A stretch of DNA of 64,000 nucleotides from Saccharibacillus sp. JS10 (GTDB taxonomy: Bacteria > Bacillota > Bacilli > Paenibacillales > Paenibacillaceae), in assembly GCF_024436065.1 (NCBI RefSeq), contig NZ_JANFNS010000006.1:65031-129030 (forward strand), in the 5' to 3' direction. Of the stretch, positions 17,765 through 26,213 are shown piece after piece (within the stretch, counting starts at the first letter, position 1; every line of letters begins with the position of its first letter). The notes under the pieces were generated by a model. The model saw only the letters and a list, made by a program, of their open reading frames with translations. It did not search any database and had not been told where the DNA came from. The position numbers were made by a program, and so were the translations under genes.

Positions 17765-19120
17765 ATGGCAATAGCGGTTCCCAAATTCAAACTTAGATTT
17801 GCGCCGCCGCAGATTTTGGCGATCGGATATGGAGTCATGGTACTGATCGGTACGTTGTTGTTAATGCTCCCGGCAGCGAATCAGACCGGAGAAGCGTTGC
17901 CGATGATCGATGCCTTTTTTACAGCGGTATCTGCGGTATGTGTTACCGGGCTTGTCATCGTAGACACCGGTACTTTTTTTAACGGTTTCGGTCAGACGGT
18001 TATTTTGATTTTGATTCAAGTCGGCGGCTTAGGCTTTATGACCATGGCAACTTTGTTTGCGTTAGTCTTTCAACGGCGTATTTCGTTACGTGAACGTCTA
18101 CTGCTCCAAGAAGCGATGAATCAAGGATCGGTACAAGGAATTGTGCGCTTGATTCGGCGTGTTTTGTATTATTCGCTTGCGATTGAAGCCGTCGGCGCTT
18201 TGGTGTTTGCTCTGCGACTATCGATGGATATGCCGTTTGATCGCGCTTTGTATTACGGGTTATTTCATGCGGTATCTTTTTTCAACAATGCAGGGTTCGA
18301 TCTGTTTGGAGATTTTTTAAGTCTAGCGGCGTATGTTCAAGATCCGATTATGAATTTGACTTCGGTTGCGTTGATTGTGCTCGGTGGGATCGGTTTTATC
18401 GTATTGTCGGATTTGGTAGACTTCGCGGATTGGCGCAAACAAAATAAAATGTCCCTTCATTCGAAATTGGTACTGTCAACGACAGGTTTATTGATTGTAG
18501 TTGGTTTTATTATCTTTTTGATTTTCGAGTGGAGCAACGCGGGCACCATCGGAAAGCTTAGCGTCGGTGGCAAAATGTGGGGAGCGCTGCTTCAATCCGT
18601 AGCGCCGCGTACAGCCGGGATCAGTTCGGTTAACTTGGTCGACCTGCATCAGGCAACGCAATTTCTAGTGTTGATCTTGATGTTTATCGGTGCTTCGCCG
18701 GGTTCGGCTGGAGGCGGGATCAAAACGACCACATTCGCCGTAACGATCGGTGCAATGATTGCGATGTTACGCGGACGTAACGATGTCGTGTTTTTCCGAA
18801 AAAGATTGGCGCGCGAACAAATCCTTCGAGCGTTGACGATCATTTTGCTCTCATTGGCTTTTGTGATCGTAATCGCCATGTTAATGTCGATTACCGAGAA
18901 AAAAGATTTTATGGTGATTTTGTTCGAGACCACATCCGCATTTGGTACGGTGGGGCTGTCACTTGGACTAACGCCGGAATTATCTACCGCCGGCAAGGTC
19001 TTGATCGCTTTGACGATGTTTGCCGGAAGAGTCGGTCTGTTGACCTTGGTTTACGCACTCAAACCAAAAGAAAAGTTCGAAAAGTTTCGATATCCTGAAG
19101 GTAAAATTATTATTGGTTAA
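17765..19120 (+). CDS. ktrB: KtrB/KtrD-type potassium (Na+-dependent) uptake channel subunit
   Basis: This 451-residue protein of the Trk/Ktr/HKT superfamily has four repeated M-P-M units. The four selectivity-filter glycines are visible in VCVTGL, NNAGFDLFG, APRTAGISS and GTVGLSLG. The flexible gating loop in the third unit contains a Gly/Ala/Ser-rich stretch (GASPGSAGGGIKTTTF). Length matches KtrB/KtrD (about 445-450). The regulatory subunit gene lies 15 bases downstream. The KtrAB and KtrCD names cannot be separated from sequence alone. Confidence 0.93.
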   Translation: MAIAVPKFKLRFAPPQILAIGYGVMVLIGTLLLMLPAANQTGEALPMIDAFFTAVSAVCVTGLVIVDTGTFFNGFGQTVILILIQVGGLGFMTMATLFALVFQRRISLRERLLLQEAMNQGSVQGIVRLIRRVLYYSLAIEAVGALVFALRLSMDMPFDRALYYGLFHAVSFFNNAGFDLFGDFLSLAAYVQDPIMNLTSVALIVLGGIGFIVLSDLVDFADWRKQNKMSLHSKLVLSTTGLLIVVGFIIFLIFEWSNAGTIGKLSVGGKMWGALLQSVAPRTAGISSVNLVDLHQATQFLVLILMFIGASPGSAGGGIKTTTFAVTIGAMIAMLRGRNDVVFFRKRLAREQILRALTIILLSLAFVIVIAMLMSITEKKDFMVILFETTSAFGTVGLSLGLTPELSTAGKVLIALTMFAGRVGLLTLVYALKPKEKFEKFRYPEGKIIIG

Positions 19121-19135
19121 GGTGGTGCATGTGGC

Positions 19136-19807
19136 TTGAGTACACAGCAATTTGTCGTAATCGGACTAGGACGGTTCGGAATGAGCCTGGGGATGGAGCT
19201 TGTCGAACTCGGATACGAAGTGATGGGCGTCGATCGAAACGAAGAAGTTGTTGAAGAGTTAGGCGATCGTTTCACGCATTCCGTTGTCGCGGATGCGACA
19301 GATGAAGAAATGCTGCGTTCGCTTGGAATTCGAAATTTCGATTGCGGCATCGTCGCGATCGGCGAAAATATGCAGACCAGTATTTTGGCGTCGATCTTGT
19401 TGAAAGAATTAGGTGTGAAAAAAGTCGTTGCTAAAGCGATCACAATTTTGCATGGACGCGCATTGGAGAAGATCGGTGTAGATCAAGTCATTTTCCCGGA
19501 GCGAGATATCGGTATTCGGGTTGCCCATCAGCTTGTGACGCCGAACTTGATGGATTACATCAAATTAACAGACGATTATTCGATTGTTGAAATGAGAGTG
19601 CCGAGTTGCTTGAATACGCGTACGGTTGCCGATTTGGATTCACGCTCGCGCTTTGATTGTACGATCGTGGCTCTGCGTACGGAAGCGGGCGTTACGATTG
19701 CACCGAAAGCCAATGATCAAATGCGCGAAGGCGATATTATGGTGATTGCCGGCAAGAATGATCGGATTGAACAGTTCGAACGCGAAGTCGTCAACATCGA
19801 AGAATAA
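19136..19807 (+). CDS. ktrA: KtrA/KtrC-type regulatory subunit (RCK protein)
   Basis: This 223-residue cytosolic ring-forming subunit gates KtrB. The N-terminal RCK_N Rossmann domain has GLGRFG at 10-15 and the acidic residue ending beta-2 (VDRN), which selects ATP/ADP or NAD(H). The C-terminal RCK_C domain runs from about 140 (YSIVEMRVP) to GDIMVIAGKND; Ktr RCK_C domains can bind c-di-AMP. The start is TTG after AAGGTGG. It is co-transcribed with ktrB and ends at a terminator at 19820. Confidence 0.93.
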   Translation: MSTQQFVVIGLGRFGMSLGMELVELGYEVMGVDRNEEVVEELGDRFTHSVVADATDEEMLRSLGIRNFDCGIVAIGENMQTSILASILLKELGVKKVVAKAITILHGRALEKIGVDQVIFPERDIGIRVAHQLVTPNLMDYIKLTDDYSIVEMRVPSCLNTRTVADLDSRSRFDCTIVALRTEAGVTIAPKANDQMREGDIMVIAGKNDRIEQFEREVVNIEE

Positions 19808-19819
19808 AGGCAACTTAGA

Positions 19820-19851
19820 AGACGTTCCGGCGATGCGGAGCGTCTTTTTTG
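19820..19851 (+). terminator. Terminator of ktrBA
   Basis: AGACGTTCCG pairs with CGGAGCGTCT (one G-U), then TTTTTT. Confidence 0.85.
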
Positions 19852-20155
19852 CGGCAGAAATTCGGTTCTACTGCAAGGAATCTTCATTGCTTTTCGAAAA
19901 AATGGCGATTTGGTGAACAAGTTAGTTTGGAAGCGTTTCCTTTTGGCAACAGGAAGAAAAAGGGTCTTAGTGCGCTCTATTACTGTATTCGTAGACAGCA
20001 AGCGCCTTCAATCGGTTGTTGCTTCGTTAACCTTTCTCTACGCTTACATATACTATGTAGGAATTTTTTGTTTTCAAAAAGTCGCCATATCGGTTCCATT
20101 CTATGAAATTTTGGAGTAACATAAAAGGGAAGCTGCTTTGTTCACAAAATTGTAA

Positions 20156-20169
20156 AGGGTGATCACCCT
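20156..20169. promoter_or_regulatory. 14-bp perfect palindrome upstream of sdhC
   Basis: AGGGTGATCACCCT is a perfect dyad 154 bases before the sdhC start. It has the size and symmetry of an operator. I do not recognise the regulator. Confidence 0.4.
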
Positions 20170-20230
20170 CGGCTTTTCGCAAGCTTCGGCAAGCGGGCCG
20201 ACAAAGCGGGAAATTCCTTTGTGGGATTTA

Positions 20231-20244
20231 TGAAAACGTTCTAA
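20231..20244. promoter_or_regulatory. cre-like site (CcpA) upstream of sdhC
   Basis: TGAAAACGTTCTAA matches the cre consensus TGWAANCGNTNWCA except for A instead of C at position 13. It lies about 80 bases before the sdhC ATG, where CcpA could repress respiration genes on good carbon sources. Single-mismatch cre sites occur by chance, so this is only a candidate. Confidence 0.35.
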
Positions 20245-20322
20245 AACGGACATTTTGCGGCATGAAGGATTGATTCCGAAGAGCAGCGGAATGTCGAATC
20301 ATGAAAGGGGACGGTTCGGCAG

Positions 20323-20994
20323 ATGAAAGGTTACTACGCCAGAAAGGTGCACTCGTTGTTAGGGCTTATTCCGATCAGTTTATTCCTTATTGAGCACGCG
20401 ATTACAAACTTCGCAGCTTATGAAGGTGGTCCAGAAGGGTTCCGCGACGCGGTGCGACTGCTTAATGATCTACCACTTGTTTTCTTCCTTGAACTGTTCG
20501 CGATTTGGCTTCCGCTGCTCTTCCATGGCGTGTATGGCCTTTATATCGCTTACCAGGCACAACCTAATCTGGGGCATTTCAAAACGGAGCGCAACTGGCG
20601 TTTCGTGATGCAACGGATCACTGGCGTTATTGCTTTTATCTTCATCATTTGGCACGTCTACACGACGCGCTTCCAGATTACACTTGGCAACACTACTCAC
20701 GACGAGCTAGGCGGTTGGATGCACAATATCGTCACTCAACCCGGGTTCTTCGTTTTCTTCCTCGTTGGTGTTATTGCAACGACGTTCCACTTCGCTAACG
20801 GCGTGTGGGCATTCTTCGTAAGCTGGGGCATTACGGTTGGACCGCGTGCACAACGTATTTCTTCGTATATCTGCCTGGGCTTATTCGTAGTCGTAACTGC
20901 AATGTTCTTGATGTCGCTGTTCGCTTTCCGCAGTGCAGAATTCGCGGATACGGCTAGCGTGATCACTACGACACTTCATACAATGATTGGTTAA
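20323..20994 (+). CDS. sdhC: Succinate dehydrogenase cytochrome b558 subunit
   Basis: This 223-residue integral membrane anchor has five helices and carries two haems b in the Bacillus-type (type B) succinate:menaquinone reductase. Candidate haem-ligand histidines lie within helices: IEHAITNF, LFHGVYGLYIAY, IWHVYTTRF and TTFHFANGVW. It is first in sdhCAB; sdhA begins 17 bases after it. The ribosome site is AAAGGGGA with an ATG. The operon lacks sdhD, as expected for the single-anchor type. Confidence 0.95.
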   Translation: MKGYYARKVHSLLGLIPISLFLIEHAITNFAAYEGGPEGFRDAVRLLNDLPLVFFLELFAIWLPLLFHGVYGLYIAYQAQPNLGHFKTERNWRFVMQRITGVIAFIFIIWHVYTTRFQITLGNTTHDELGGWMHNIVTQPGFFVFFLVGVIATTFHFANGVWAFFVSWGITVGPRAQRISSYICLGLFVVVTAMFLMSLFAFRSAEFADTASVITTTLHTMIG

Positions 20995-21011
20995 GGGGGA
21001 CTCAAGCAGAC

Positions 21012-22754
21012 ATGGCAAAATCCGGACTGATTATCGTCGGCGGCGGACTCGCGGGCCTTATGGCGACCGTCAAAGCAGCTGAAGCTGGCGTTCCTGTACA
21101 ACTCTTTTCTCTCGTTCCCGTTAAGCGTTCGCACTCTGTGTGTGCACAAGGCGGAATTAACGGAGCCGTTAATACAAAAGGCGAAGGCGATTCGCCGTGG
21201 CTTCACTTTGATGATACCGTTTACGGCGGTGACTTCCTTGCGAACCAACCTCCGGTAAAAGCAATGTGTGATGCTGCTCCTGGCATCATCCACTTGATGG
21301 ACCGGATGGGCGTTATGTTCAACCGTACACCGGAAGGTTTGCTCGATTTCCGTCGTTTCGGCGGAACGAAATTCCACCGTACGGCTTTTGCCGGCGCGAC
21401 GACAGGTCAACAGTTGCTGTACGCACTGGATGAGCAAGTACGTCGCTATGAAGCTGCGGGTCTCGTAACGAAATACGAGAACTGGGAATTTCTCGGCGCG
21501 GTATTGGATGACGAAGGCGTATGCCGCGGCGTGAGTTCGCAAAACTTGCGGACGATGGAGATCCAGACTTTTGTTGCCGATGCAGTGATCTTGGCAACAG
21601 GCGGTCCGGGTATCATCTTCGGTAAAACAACGAACTCTGTTATCAATACCGGTACAGCGGCAAGTGCCGTATACCAACAAGGCGTGCATTACGCGAACGG
21701 CGAATTTATCCAAATTCACCCGACCGCGATTCCGGGCGACGACAAACTTCGTTTGATGTCGGAATCGGCACGCGGCGAAGGCGGACGGATTTGGACTTAC
21801 AAAGACGGCAAGCCGTGGTACTTCCTTGAAGAAAAGTATCCGTCTTACGGAAACTTGGTTCCGCGCGATATTGCAACGCGCGAAATCTTCAACGTCTGCG
21901 TGGATCAAAAACTCGGCATCAACGGCGAGAACATGGTCTACTTGGATCTCTCGCACAAAGACCCGAAAGAACTCGACGTCAAACTTGGCGGGATTATCGA
22001 GATCTACGAGAAGTTCATGGGCGACGATCCGCGTAAGATCCCGATGAAAATCTTCCCGGCTGTCCATTATTCGATGGGCGGAATGTGGGTCGATTATAAT
22101 CAAATGACGAATATTCCAGGTCTGTTCGCAGCCGGCGAATGCGAGTATCAGTACCACGGTGCGAACCGTCTGGGTGCAAACTCGCTCGTTTCCGCGATTT
22201 ACGGCGGTATGGTAGCGGGGCCTAAAGCGGTTGAATATATCCGTGGTCTCAAAAAATCGGCAGCCGATATGTCCAGTACGGTATTCGAGCGCGAAACAGC
22301 TAGGCACAGCGCCCGCTATAACGAGTTGATGAACATGGACGGAACCGAAAATGCTTACGTCTTGCACCGCGAACTCGGCGAATGGATGACCGACAATATG
22401 ACGGTTGTTCGTTACAACGACAAGCTGGAGCAAACGATCGGCAAGATCAAAGAACTCAAGCAACGTTACCAAAAGATCAATATGATCGATACTGCAAAAT
22501 GGAACAACTCCAGCGTCGCGTTTACGCGTCAATTGTGGAACATGCTGGAATTGTCCGAAGCGATGACAAAAGGCGCTCTGCTTCGTAACGAAAGCCGAGG
22601 CGCTCACTATAAGCCGGACTTCCCGACACGTAACGATGAAGAATTCTTGAAAACAACGAAAGCGACATGGACACCTGACGGCCCGAGCATTTCTTATGAT
22701 CCGGTCGACGTCTCGTTGATCCCACCTCGCGTTCGCGACTATTCGAAAGACTAA
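21012..22754 (+). CDS. sdhA: Succinate dehydrogenase flavoprotein subunit
   Basis: This 580-residue subunit oxidises succinate to fumarate with covalently bound FAD. The FAD-binding GGGLAG is at residues 10-15, SHSVCAQGGINGAV carries the flavin-linked region, and the catalytic HPTAI and RGEGG segments lie near 235-262. The capping and C-terminal helical domains are complete. Length matches B. subtilis SdhA (586). It is the second gene of the operon, followed by a 75-base spacer with a strong hairpin before sdhB. Confidence 0.97.
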   Translation: MAKSGLIIVGGGLAGLMATVKAAEAGVPVQLFSLVPVKRSHSVCAQGGINGAVNTKGEGDSPWLHFDDTVYGGDFLANQPPVKAMCDAAPGIIHLMDRMGVMFNRTPEGLLDFRRFGGTKFHRTAFAGATTGQQLLYALDEQVRRYEAAGLVTKYENWEFLGAVLDDEGVCRGVSSQNLRTMEIQTFVADAVILATGGPGIIFGKTTNSVINTGTAASAVYQQGVHYANGEFIQIHPTAIPGDDKLRLMSESARGEGGRIWTYKDGKPWYFLEEKYPSYGNLVPRDIATREIFNVCVDQKLGINGENMVYLDLSHKDPKELDVKLGGIIEIYEKFMGDDPRKIPMKIFPAVHYSMGGMWVDYNQMTNIPGLFAAGECEYQYHGANRLGANSLVSAIYGGMVAGPKAVEYIRGLKKSAADMSSTVFERETARHSARYNELMNMDGTENAYVLHRELGEWMTDNMTVVRYNDKLEQTIGKIKELKQRYQKINMIDTAKWNNSSVAFTRQLWNMLELSEAMTKGALLRNESRGAHYKPDFPTRNDEEFLKTTKATWTPDGPSISYDPVDVSLIPPRVRDYSKD

Positions 22755-22769
22755 CGTTTTTGAAATTGA

Positions 22770-22805
22770 ACGGAAAGGTCTTAGGTACAAGTAAGACCTT
22801 TCCGT
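22770..22805 (+). promoter_or_regulatory. 14-bp perfect hairpin between sdhA and sdhB
   Basis: The 14-base arm at 22770-22783 (ACGGAAAGGTCTTA) is perfectly complementary to 22792-22805 around an 8-base loop. No T-run follows, so it is not a standard terminator. It stands 15 bases after the sdhA stop and ends 24 bases before the sdhB ATG, just ahead of its AATGGGGGAG ribosome site. mRNA stabilisation or processing is the likely role. Confidence 0.7.
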
Positions 22806-22829
22806 AAAACGAATGGGGGAGAACAGATC

Positions 22830-23618
22830 ATGGCGGAAACTACAGCTGCACCAAATGCAGGTCAAAATACGTCGCGAAGAGTTAAATTCGTGATTACTCG
22901 TCAAGATACGCCGGAAACGAAACCTTATACGGAAGAATTCGATCTTCCTTATCGTCCAGGGATGAACGTCATCAGCGCCTTGATGGAGATTCAACGTAAT
23001 CCAGTCAATGCCGAAGGCGGTTCTACTGCACCGGTATGTTGGGAATCCAACTGTCTGGAAGAAGTATGCGGTGCTTGTTCGATGGTAATCAACGGCAAAC
23101 CGCGCCAAGCCTGCTCGGCGCTGGTTGATCAGTTGGAACAGCCGGTACGTATTGCACCGATGTCGACATTCCCGGTCGTTCGCGACTTGGTTATTGACCG
23201 AAGCCGGATGTTTAACGCGTTGAAAAAAGTCAAAGCATGGATTCCAATCGATGGCACGTACGATCTGGGTGCAGGTCCACGTATGCCAGAGAAAAAACGT
23301 CAATGGGCGTACGAGTTGTCCAAGTGCATGACTTGCGGCGTATGTCTGCAAGCTTGCCCGAACGTTAACGACAAAACCGACTTTATCGGTCCGGCAGCCT
23401 TGTCGCAAGTTCGTTTGTTCAACGCTCACCCTACAGGTGAAATGAACGCAGACGATCGTCTGGATATGCTGATGGAAGGTTCGGACGGAATCGAAGGTTG
23501 CGGTAACTCGCAAAACTGCGTACGTGCGTGTCCGAAAGGCATTCCGCTGACAACTTCGATCGCAGAACTGAACAAACAAACAACGAAACGTATGTTCAAA
23601 CGTTGGTTCGCTCAATAA
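22830..23618 (+). CDS. sdhB: Succinate dehydrogenase iron-sulfur subunit
   Basis: This 262-residue peripheral subunit carries three Fe-S clusters from FAD to the membrane anchor. The [2Fe-2S] ligands lie in CWESNCLEEVCGACSM. CMTCGVCLQACP and CGNSQNCVRACPKG carry the [4Fe-4S] and [3Fe-4S] cysteines. The Ala/Gln-rich N-terminus (residues 1-15) is non-conserved. It is last in the operon and ends 22 bases before a strong terminator. Confidence 0.96.
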   Translation: MAETTAAPNAGQNTSRRVKFVITRQDTPETKPYTEEFDLPYRPGMNVISALMEIQRNPVNAEGGSTAPVCWESNCLEEVCGACSMVINGKPRQACSALVDQLEQPVRIAPMSTFPVVRDLVIDRSRMFNALKKVKAWIPIDGTYDLGAGPRMPEKKRQWAYELSKCMTCGVCLQACPNVNDKTDFIGPAALSQVRLFNAHPTGEMNADDRLDMLMEGSDGIEGCGNSQNCVRACPKGIPLTTSIAELNKQTTKRMFKRWFAQ

Positions 23619-23640
23619 TCATTAGAGTTAAAGCATTTGA

Positions 23641-23668
23641 AAAAGAGCCTGCTTTTGCAGGCTCTTTT
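23641..23668 (+). terminator. Terminator of sdhCAB
   Basis: AAAAGAGCCTGC pairs perfectly with GCAGGCTCTTTT around TTTT, followed by a GTTTATTTTAT tract. Confidence 0.92.
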
Positions 23669-23791
23669 GTTTATTTTATAACTGTGAAATCTAATCTATA
23701 CAAGGTATTTGGTGTATTTCGTGCTAAACTGGAAAAAAGATTGATATTCATTTTACGCATAAGATATGCCTAACGAAGGAGTTTATAAGCA

Positions 23792-24604
23792 ATGACTACG
23801 AAACCCCCGATTACAGAAAAACCATATACGAGAAGTTCGATCATGCAAGAAGCTTTGTCTCTTGGCGTTCAACCGGGTACTACGCTACTGGTTCATTCTT
23901 CACTTAAAGCGATCGGAGGGTGGATTGCAGGCGGAGCGGAAGCTGTGGTGCTGGGACTCGAAGATGCACTCGGCGATCAAGGTACTTTGGTCATGCCGAC
24001 GCAATCTTCGGAGTTGACCGATCCGGCGATCTGGATGAATCCGCCGCTCGATCCGAGTTGGTGGGATCTGGTGCGGGCGGAGATGCCGCTGTACGACCCT
24101 GATATGACTTCAACGACAGGAATGGGCGCTATCCCTGAGACGTTCCGCAAGCAGCGCGAAACGCTCCGTAGCCGCCATCCTCATTTGTCTTTTGCCGCTA
24201 GAGGCCCGGAAGCGCAGTCGATCATCGAAAATCATTCATTAAGTTACGGTCTGGGCGAACAATCCCCACTAGCAAAGCTTTATGATCGTGATGCTTGGGT
24301 GTTGATGCTTGGTACCGGATACGGAACGAATACCTCTTTTCATCTAAGCGAATATCGCTCCGATTATCGAGGCAAAAAAAACCTGCGTCCGTCCGCCAAA
24401 GTAATGGGTGAGCAAGGAGCGGAATGGGTCAAGTTCGACGATATCAATTTTGACTCTGCTGATTTCGAGCGAATGGGAGCCGATTTCGAAAGTGAGCAAA
24501 ACGGGCAGATCAAACGCGGAAAAATCGGACGTGCCGATTGTCGCTTGATTCCGCAACGTGTTTTGGTCGATTATGCGGTACGTTGGTTGGAACTATACCG
24601 GTAA
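23792..24604 (+). CDS. AAC(3)-family N-acetyltransferase
   Basis: This 270-residue protein of the antibiotic N-acetyltransferase family (AAC(3), YokD-like) would transfer acetyl from acetyl-CoA to an amine, in characterised members the 3-amino group of aminoglycosides. The family landmarks LLVHSSLKAIG (near 30), TLVMPTQSS, TGMGAIPETFRK and the HPHLSFAARG region with its catalytic His are present, plus LMLGTGYGTNTSFHLSE. Chromosomal members of Bacillales often have no proven resistance role, so the substrate is open. A GNAT gene follows 34 bases later and probably shares its transcript. The ATG follows GAAGGAG. Confidence 0.88.
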   Translation: MTTKPPITEKPYTRSSIMQEALSLGVQPGTTLLVHSSLKAIGGWIAGGAEAVVLGLEDALGDQGTLVMPTQSSELTDPAIWMNPPLDPSWWDLVRAEMPLYDPDMTSTTGMGAIPETFRKQRETLRSRHPHLSFAARGPEAQSIIENHSLSYGLGEQSPLAKLYDRDAWVLMLGTGYGTNTSFHLSEYRSDYRGKKNLRPSAKVMGEQGAEWVKFDDINFDSADFERMGADFESEQNGQIKRGKIGRADCRLIPQRVLVDYAVRWLELYR

Positions 24605-24638
24605 GTTCGCGAAGCGATAATGAGGGGAGAACAAAAAG

Positions 24639-25232
24639 ATGGCGGACAAAGAAAGAATTTCGGGCAATTTACCGAATTGGCTTCCGATTGTAACCGAGCG
24701 GTTAGAGCTTCGAATCTTAACGCATGAAGATGTACGCAATTGGAGCCAAAGCGCTGAAGACGAAGAAGTGACCCGTTATCTGGCTTCGGCAGGTCGTACC
24801 TTCGGTATGGGGAATCCCGACCGAGTCTACCGGCAGATCGAAGAAGCATACCGCAGTCTGAGTGCGCTGCATTTAGGTGTCTTTTTGCAAAAAAACGACC
24901 AGATTATCGGATTATGTTCATTCCAACGTTGGGATGCTAGAGGCGGAAAAGCAGAGCTTGGATTTGCGTTGGCGCAGGTTCATTGGGGAAAAGGATATGC
25001 GACCGAAGCGGCAGCAGCACTTGCCGAGTTTGGCTTTGAGCATTTGGAGTTAGAGCGGATTCAAGCGCGTTGCTTCGTGAAAAACGCAGCTTCGCTGCGC
25101 GTGTTAGCGAAGATCGGCATGGAGCGCCAACATCGCCCGGAATTCGGTTTTGGCGTGAAGCGTCGGGACGATGAATTAGGTGTCGTTGTATTTACGTTAA
25201 CCCCGGACCAACTGAAAGCCGTTGAAGCGTGA
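24639..25232 (+). CDS. GNAT N-acetyltransferase (RimJ/RimL type)
   Basis: This 197-residue cytosolic acetyltransferase has LPIVTERLELRILTHED at residues 14-30, the RimJ/L-type entry, and the acetyl-CoA motif A region QVHWGKGYATEAAAALAEFGF near 118-138, ending with the beta-bulge segment LERIQARCFVKNAASLRVLAKIGM. The target, a protein N-terminus or small amine, cannot be told. It lies downstream of the AAC(3) gene in a probable two-gene unit ending near the terminator at 25334. The ribosome site is GAGGGGAG. Confidence 0.88.
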   Translation: MADKERISGNLPNWLPIVTERLELRILTHEDVRNWSQSAEDEEVTRYLASAGRTFGMGNPDRVYRQIEEAYRSLSALHLGVFLQKNDQIIGLCSFQRWDARGGKAELGFALAQVHWGKGYATEAAAALAEFGFEHLELERIQARCFVKNAASLRVLAKIGMERQHRPEFGFGVKRRDDELGVVVFTLTPDQLKAVEA

Positions 25233-25269
25233 TTTTTGATTTTGTTACACAAATGAAATATAAGCGACA

Positions 25270-25297
25270 TTGTTTGCTAATATAGTTGGGGTATAAA
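25270..25297 (+). promoter_or_regulatory. Promoter directly before a terminator (possible small RNA start)
   Basis: TTGTTT (25270-25275), 16 bases, TATAAA (25292-25297). Transcription from it would reach the terminator at 25334-25362 within about 60 bases, and there is no gene between. It could specify a short RNA or simply be fortuitous. Confidence 0.3.
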
Positions 25298-25333
25298 TAA
25301 GACATGACCCCCTTTTGAAATAGAATACATTTA

Positions 25334-25362
25334 GACCCGGACAAGAGTCCGGGTCACTTTTT
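25334..25362 (+). terminator. Terminator downstream of the GNAT gene
   Basis: GACCCGGAC pairs perfectly with GTCCGGGTC around AAGA, then ACTTTTTTG. Confidence 0.85.
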
Positions 25363-25371
25363 TGCGTATTT

Positions 25372-26181
25372 TTAAAGAGAGACTAACACTGGCTTGCGCT
25401 CTTTGACATAAATCCAATGTTTAAAGCCTATGTCTTTTAACTTTTGAGCTACCGCTTCAAAGTCTTCGCCTACGCGGCTTGGCTTATGGGCATCGGAGCC
25501 GAACGAGATCTGGACGCCGTAATGCAGCGCACGCTCCAAGATCGCGTCAGAAGGATACCAGCCGCCGCATAGCTTCGTTCCGCCGGATGTATTCACTTCG
25601 ATCGCAAGACCCAATTCACCGATCGTTTGCAGCGCGGAATTCACCGCATCTTCCGCCGGAATATCGGCGAAAGCCGGATAATAACCTTTCATCGCATCGA
25701 TATGTCCAAGAATCTGGAACATGCCGCTGCGCGCGGAAGCTTCGATCAAGCGGTAATATTCTTTTTTCGCTTCAATCATGACGGAGGATGACAAATTATC
25801 CCACCGATTGCGGTCAAAAATACTTTTGCCGCTGCTAATATGTACCGAACCGATCACATAATCGAAAGGATAACGCTCGATCGCTTCACGATAAGGGCGT
25901 TCATGATCGATAAAATAATCCGATTCAATTCCCAGCAATACATCGATTTTGCCTGCGTATTCTTTTTTGAGTCGCAGTACTTCTTCGACATAGTTATCCA
26001 GCTCCAAGCGCGACATCGCGATCTTGGGCATCGGATGATCCAAAGGGCTGAACAAGTGTGGCATATGATCGGAGATGCCGATGACGGACAAACCGTTCGT
26101 GATCGCGGACTCGATATAATCGCGTATATCGCCGTCCGCATGACCACAACGGTAATGATGCGTATGAAGATCAAACTTCAT
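25372..26181 (-). CDS. PHP-domain phosphatase, histidinol-phosphatase-like
   Basis: This 269-residue protein has the polymerase-and-histidinol-phosphatase metal site: HTHHYRCGHA at residues 6-15, SDHMPH near 37-42, an internal Glu (LGIESDYF), GSVHISS near 110, GHIDAMKG and a final FGSDAHKPSRVG. Members hydrolyse histidinol phosphate in histidine synthesis or related phosphoesters. No his genes are adjacent, so the physiological substrate is uncertain. It lies 32 bases downstream of the LysR gene on the same strand and may be co-transcribed. The ribosome site is CAGGAGG. Confidence 0.82.
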   Translation of the reverse strand: MKFDLHTHHYRCGHADGDIRDYIESAITNGLSVIGISDHMPHLFSPLDHPMPKIAMSRLELDNYVEEVLRLKKEYAGKIDVLLGIESDYFIDHERPYREAIERYPFDYVIGSVHISSGKSIFDRNRWDNLSSSVMIEAKKEYYRLIEASARSGMFQILGHIDAMKGYYPAFADIPAEDAVNSALQTIGELGLAIEVNTSGGTKLCGGWYPSDAILERALHYGVQISFGSDAHKPSRVGEDFEAVAQKLKDIGFKHWIYVKERKPVLVSL

Positions 26182-26213
26182 GTGCAGAACCTCCTGCTTG
26201 AGTAAGTTTTCGG

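Larger units (their letters stand above)
19808..20322. other. Leader and control region of sdhCAB
   Basis: This is a 515-base gene-free stretch. It holds the ktrBA terminator, a weak promoter-like pair (TTAACC, 16 bases, TATACT, near 20025-20052), a 14-bp perfect palindrome (20156-20169) and a cre-like site (20231-20244). Short open frames here have no ribosome site or protein-like composition. The long leader suggests post-transcriptional or multi-input control of succinate dehydrogenase. Confidence 0.5.

Noticed and set aside
20130-20155. Rex-like site before sdhC (TTGTTCACAAAATTGTAAA)
   Set aside because: Half-sites are present but not in the inverted 18-bp arrangement; only one arm aligns with the consensus.
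20991-23615. Open reading frame of 874 codons antisense to sdhA and sdhB
   Set aside because: It mirrors the codon structure of two highly conserved genes, has no ribosome site, and its Cys/His/Phe-rich composition is typical of an antisense shadow.
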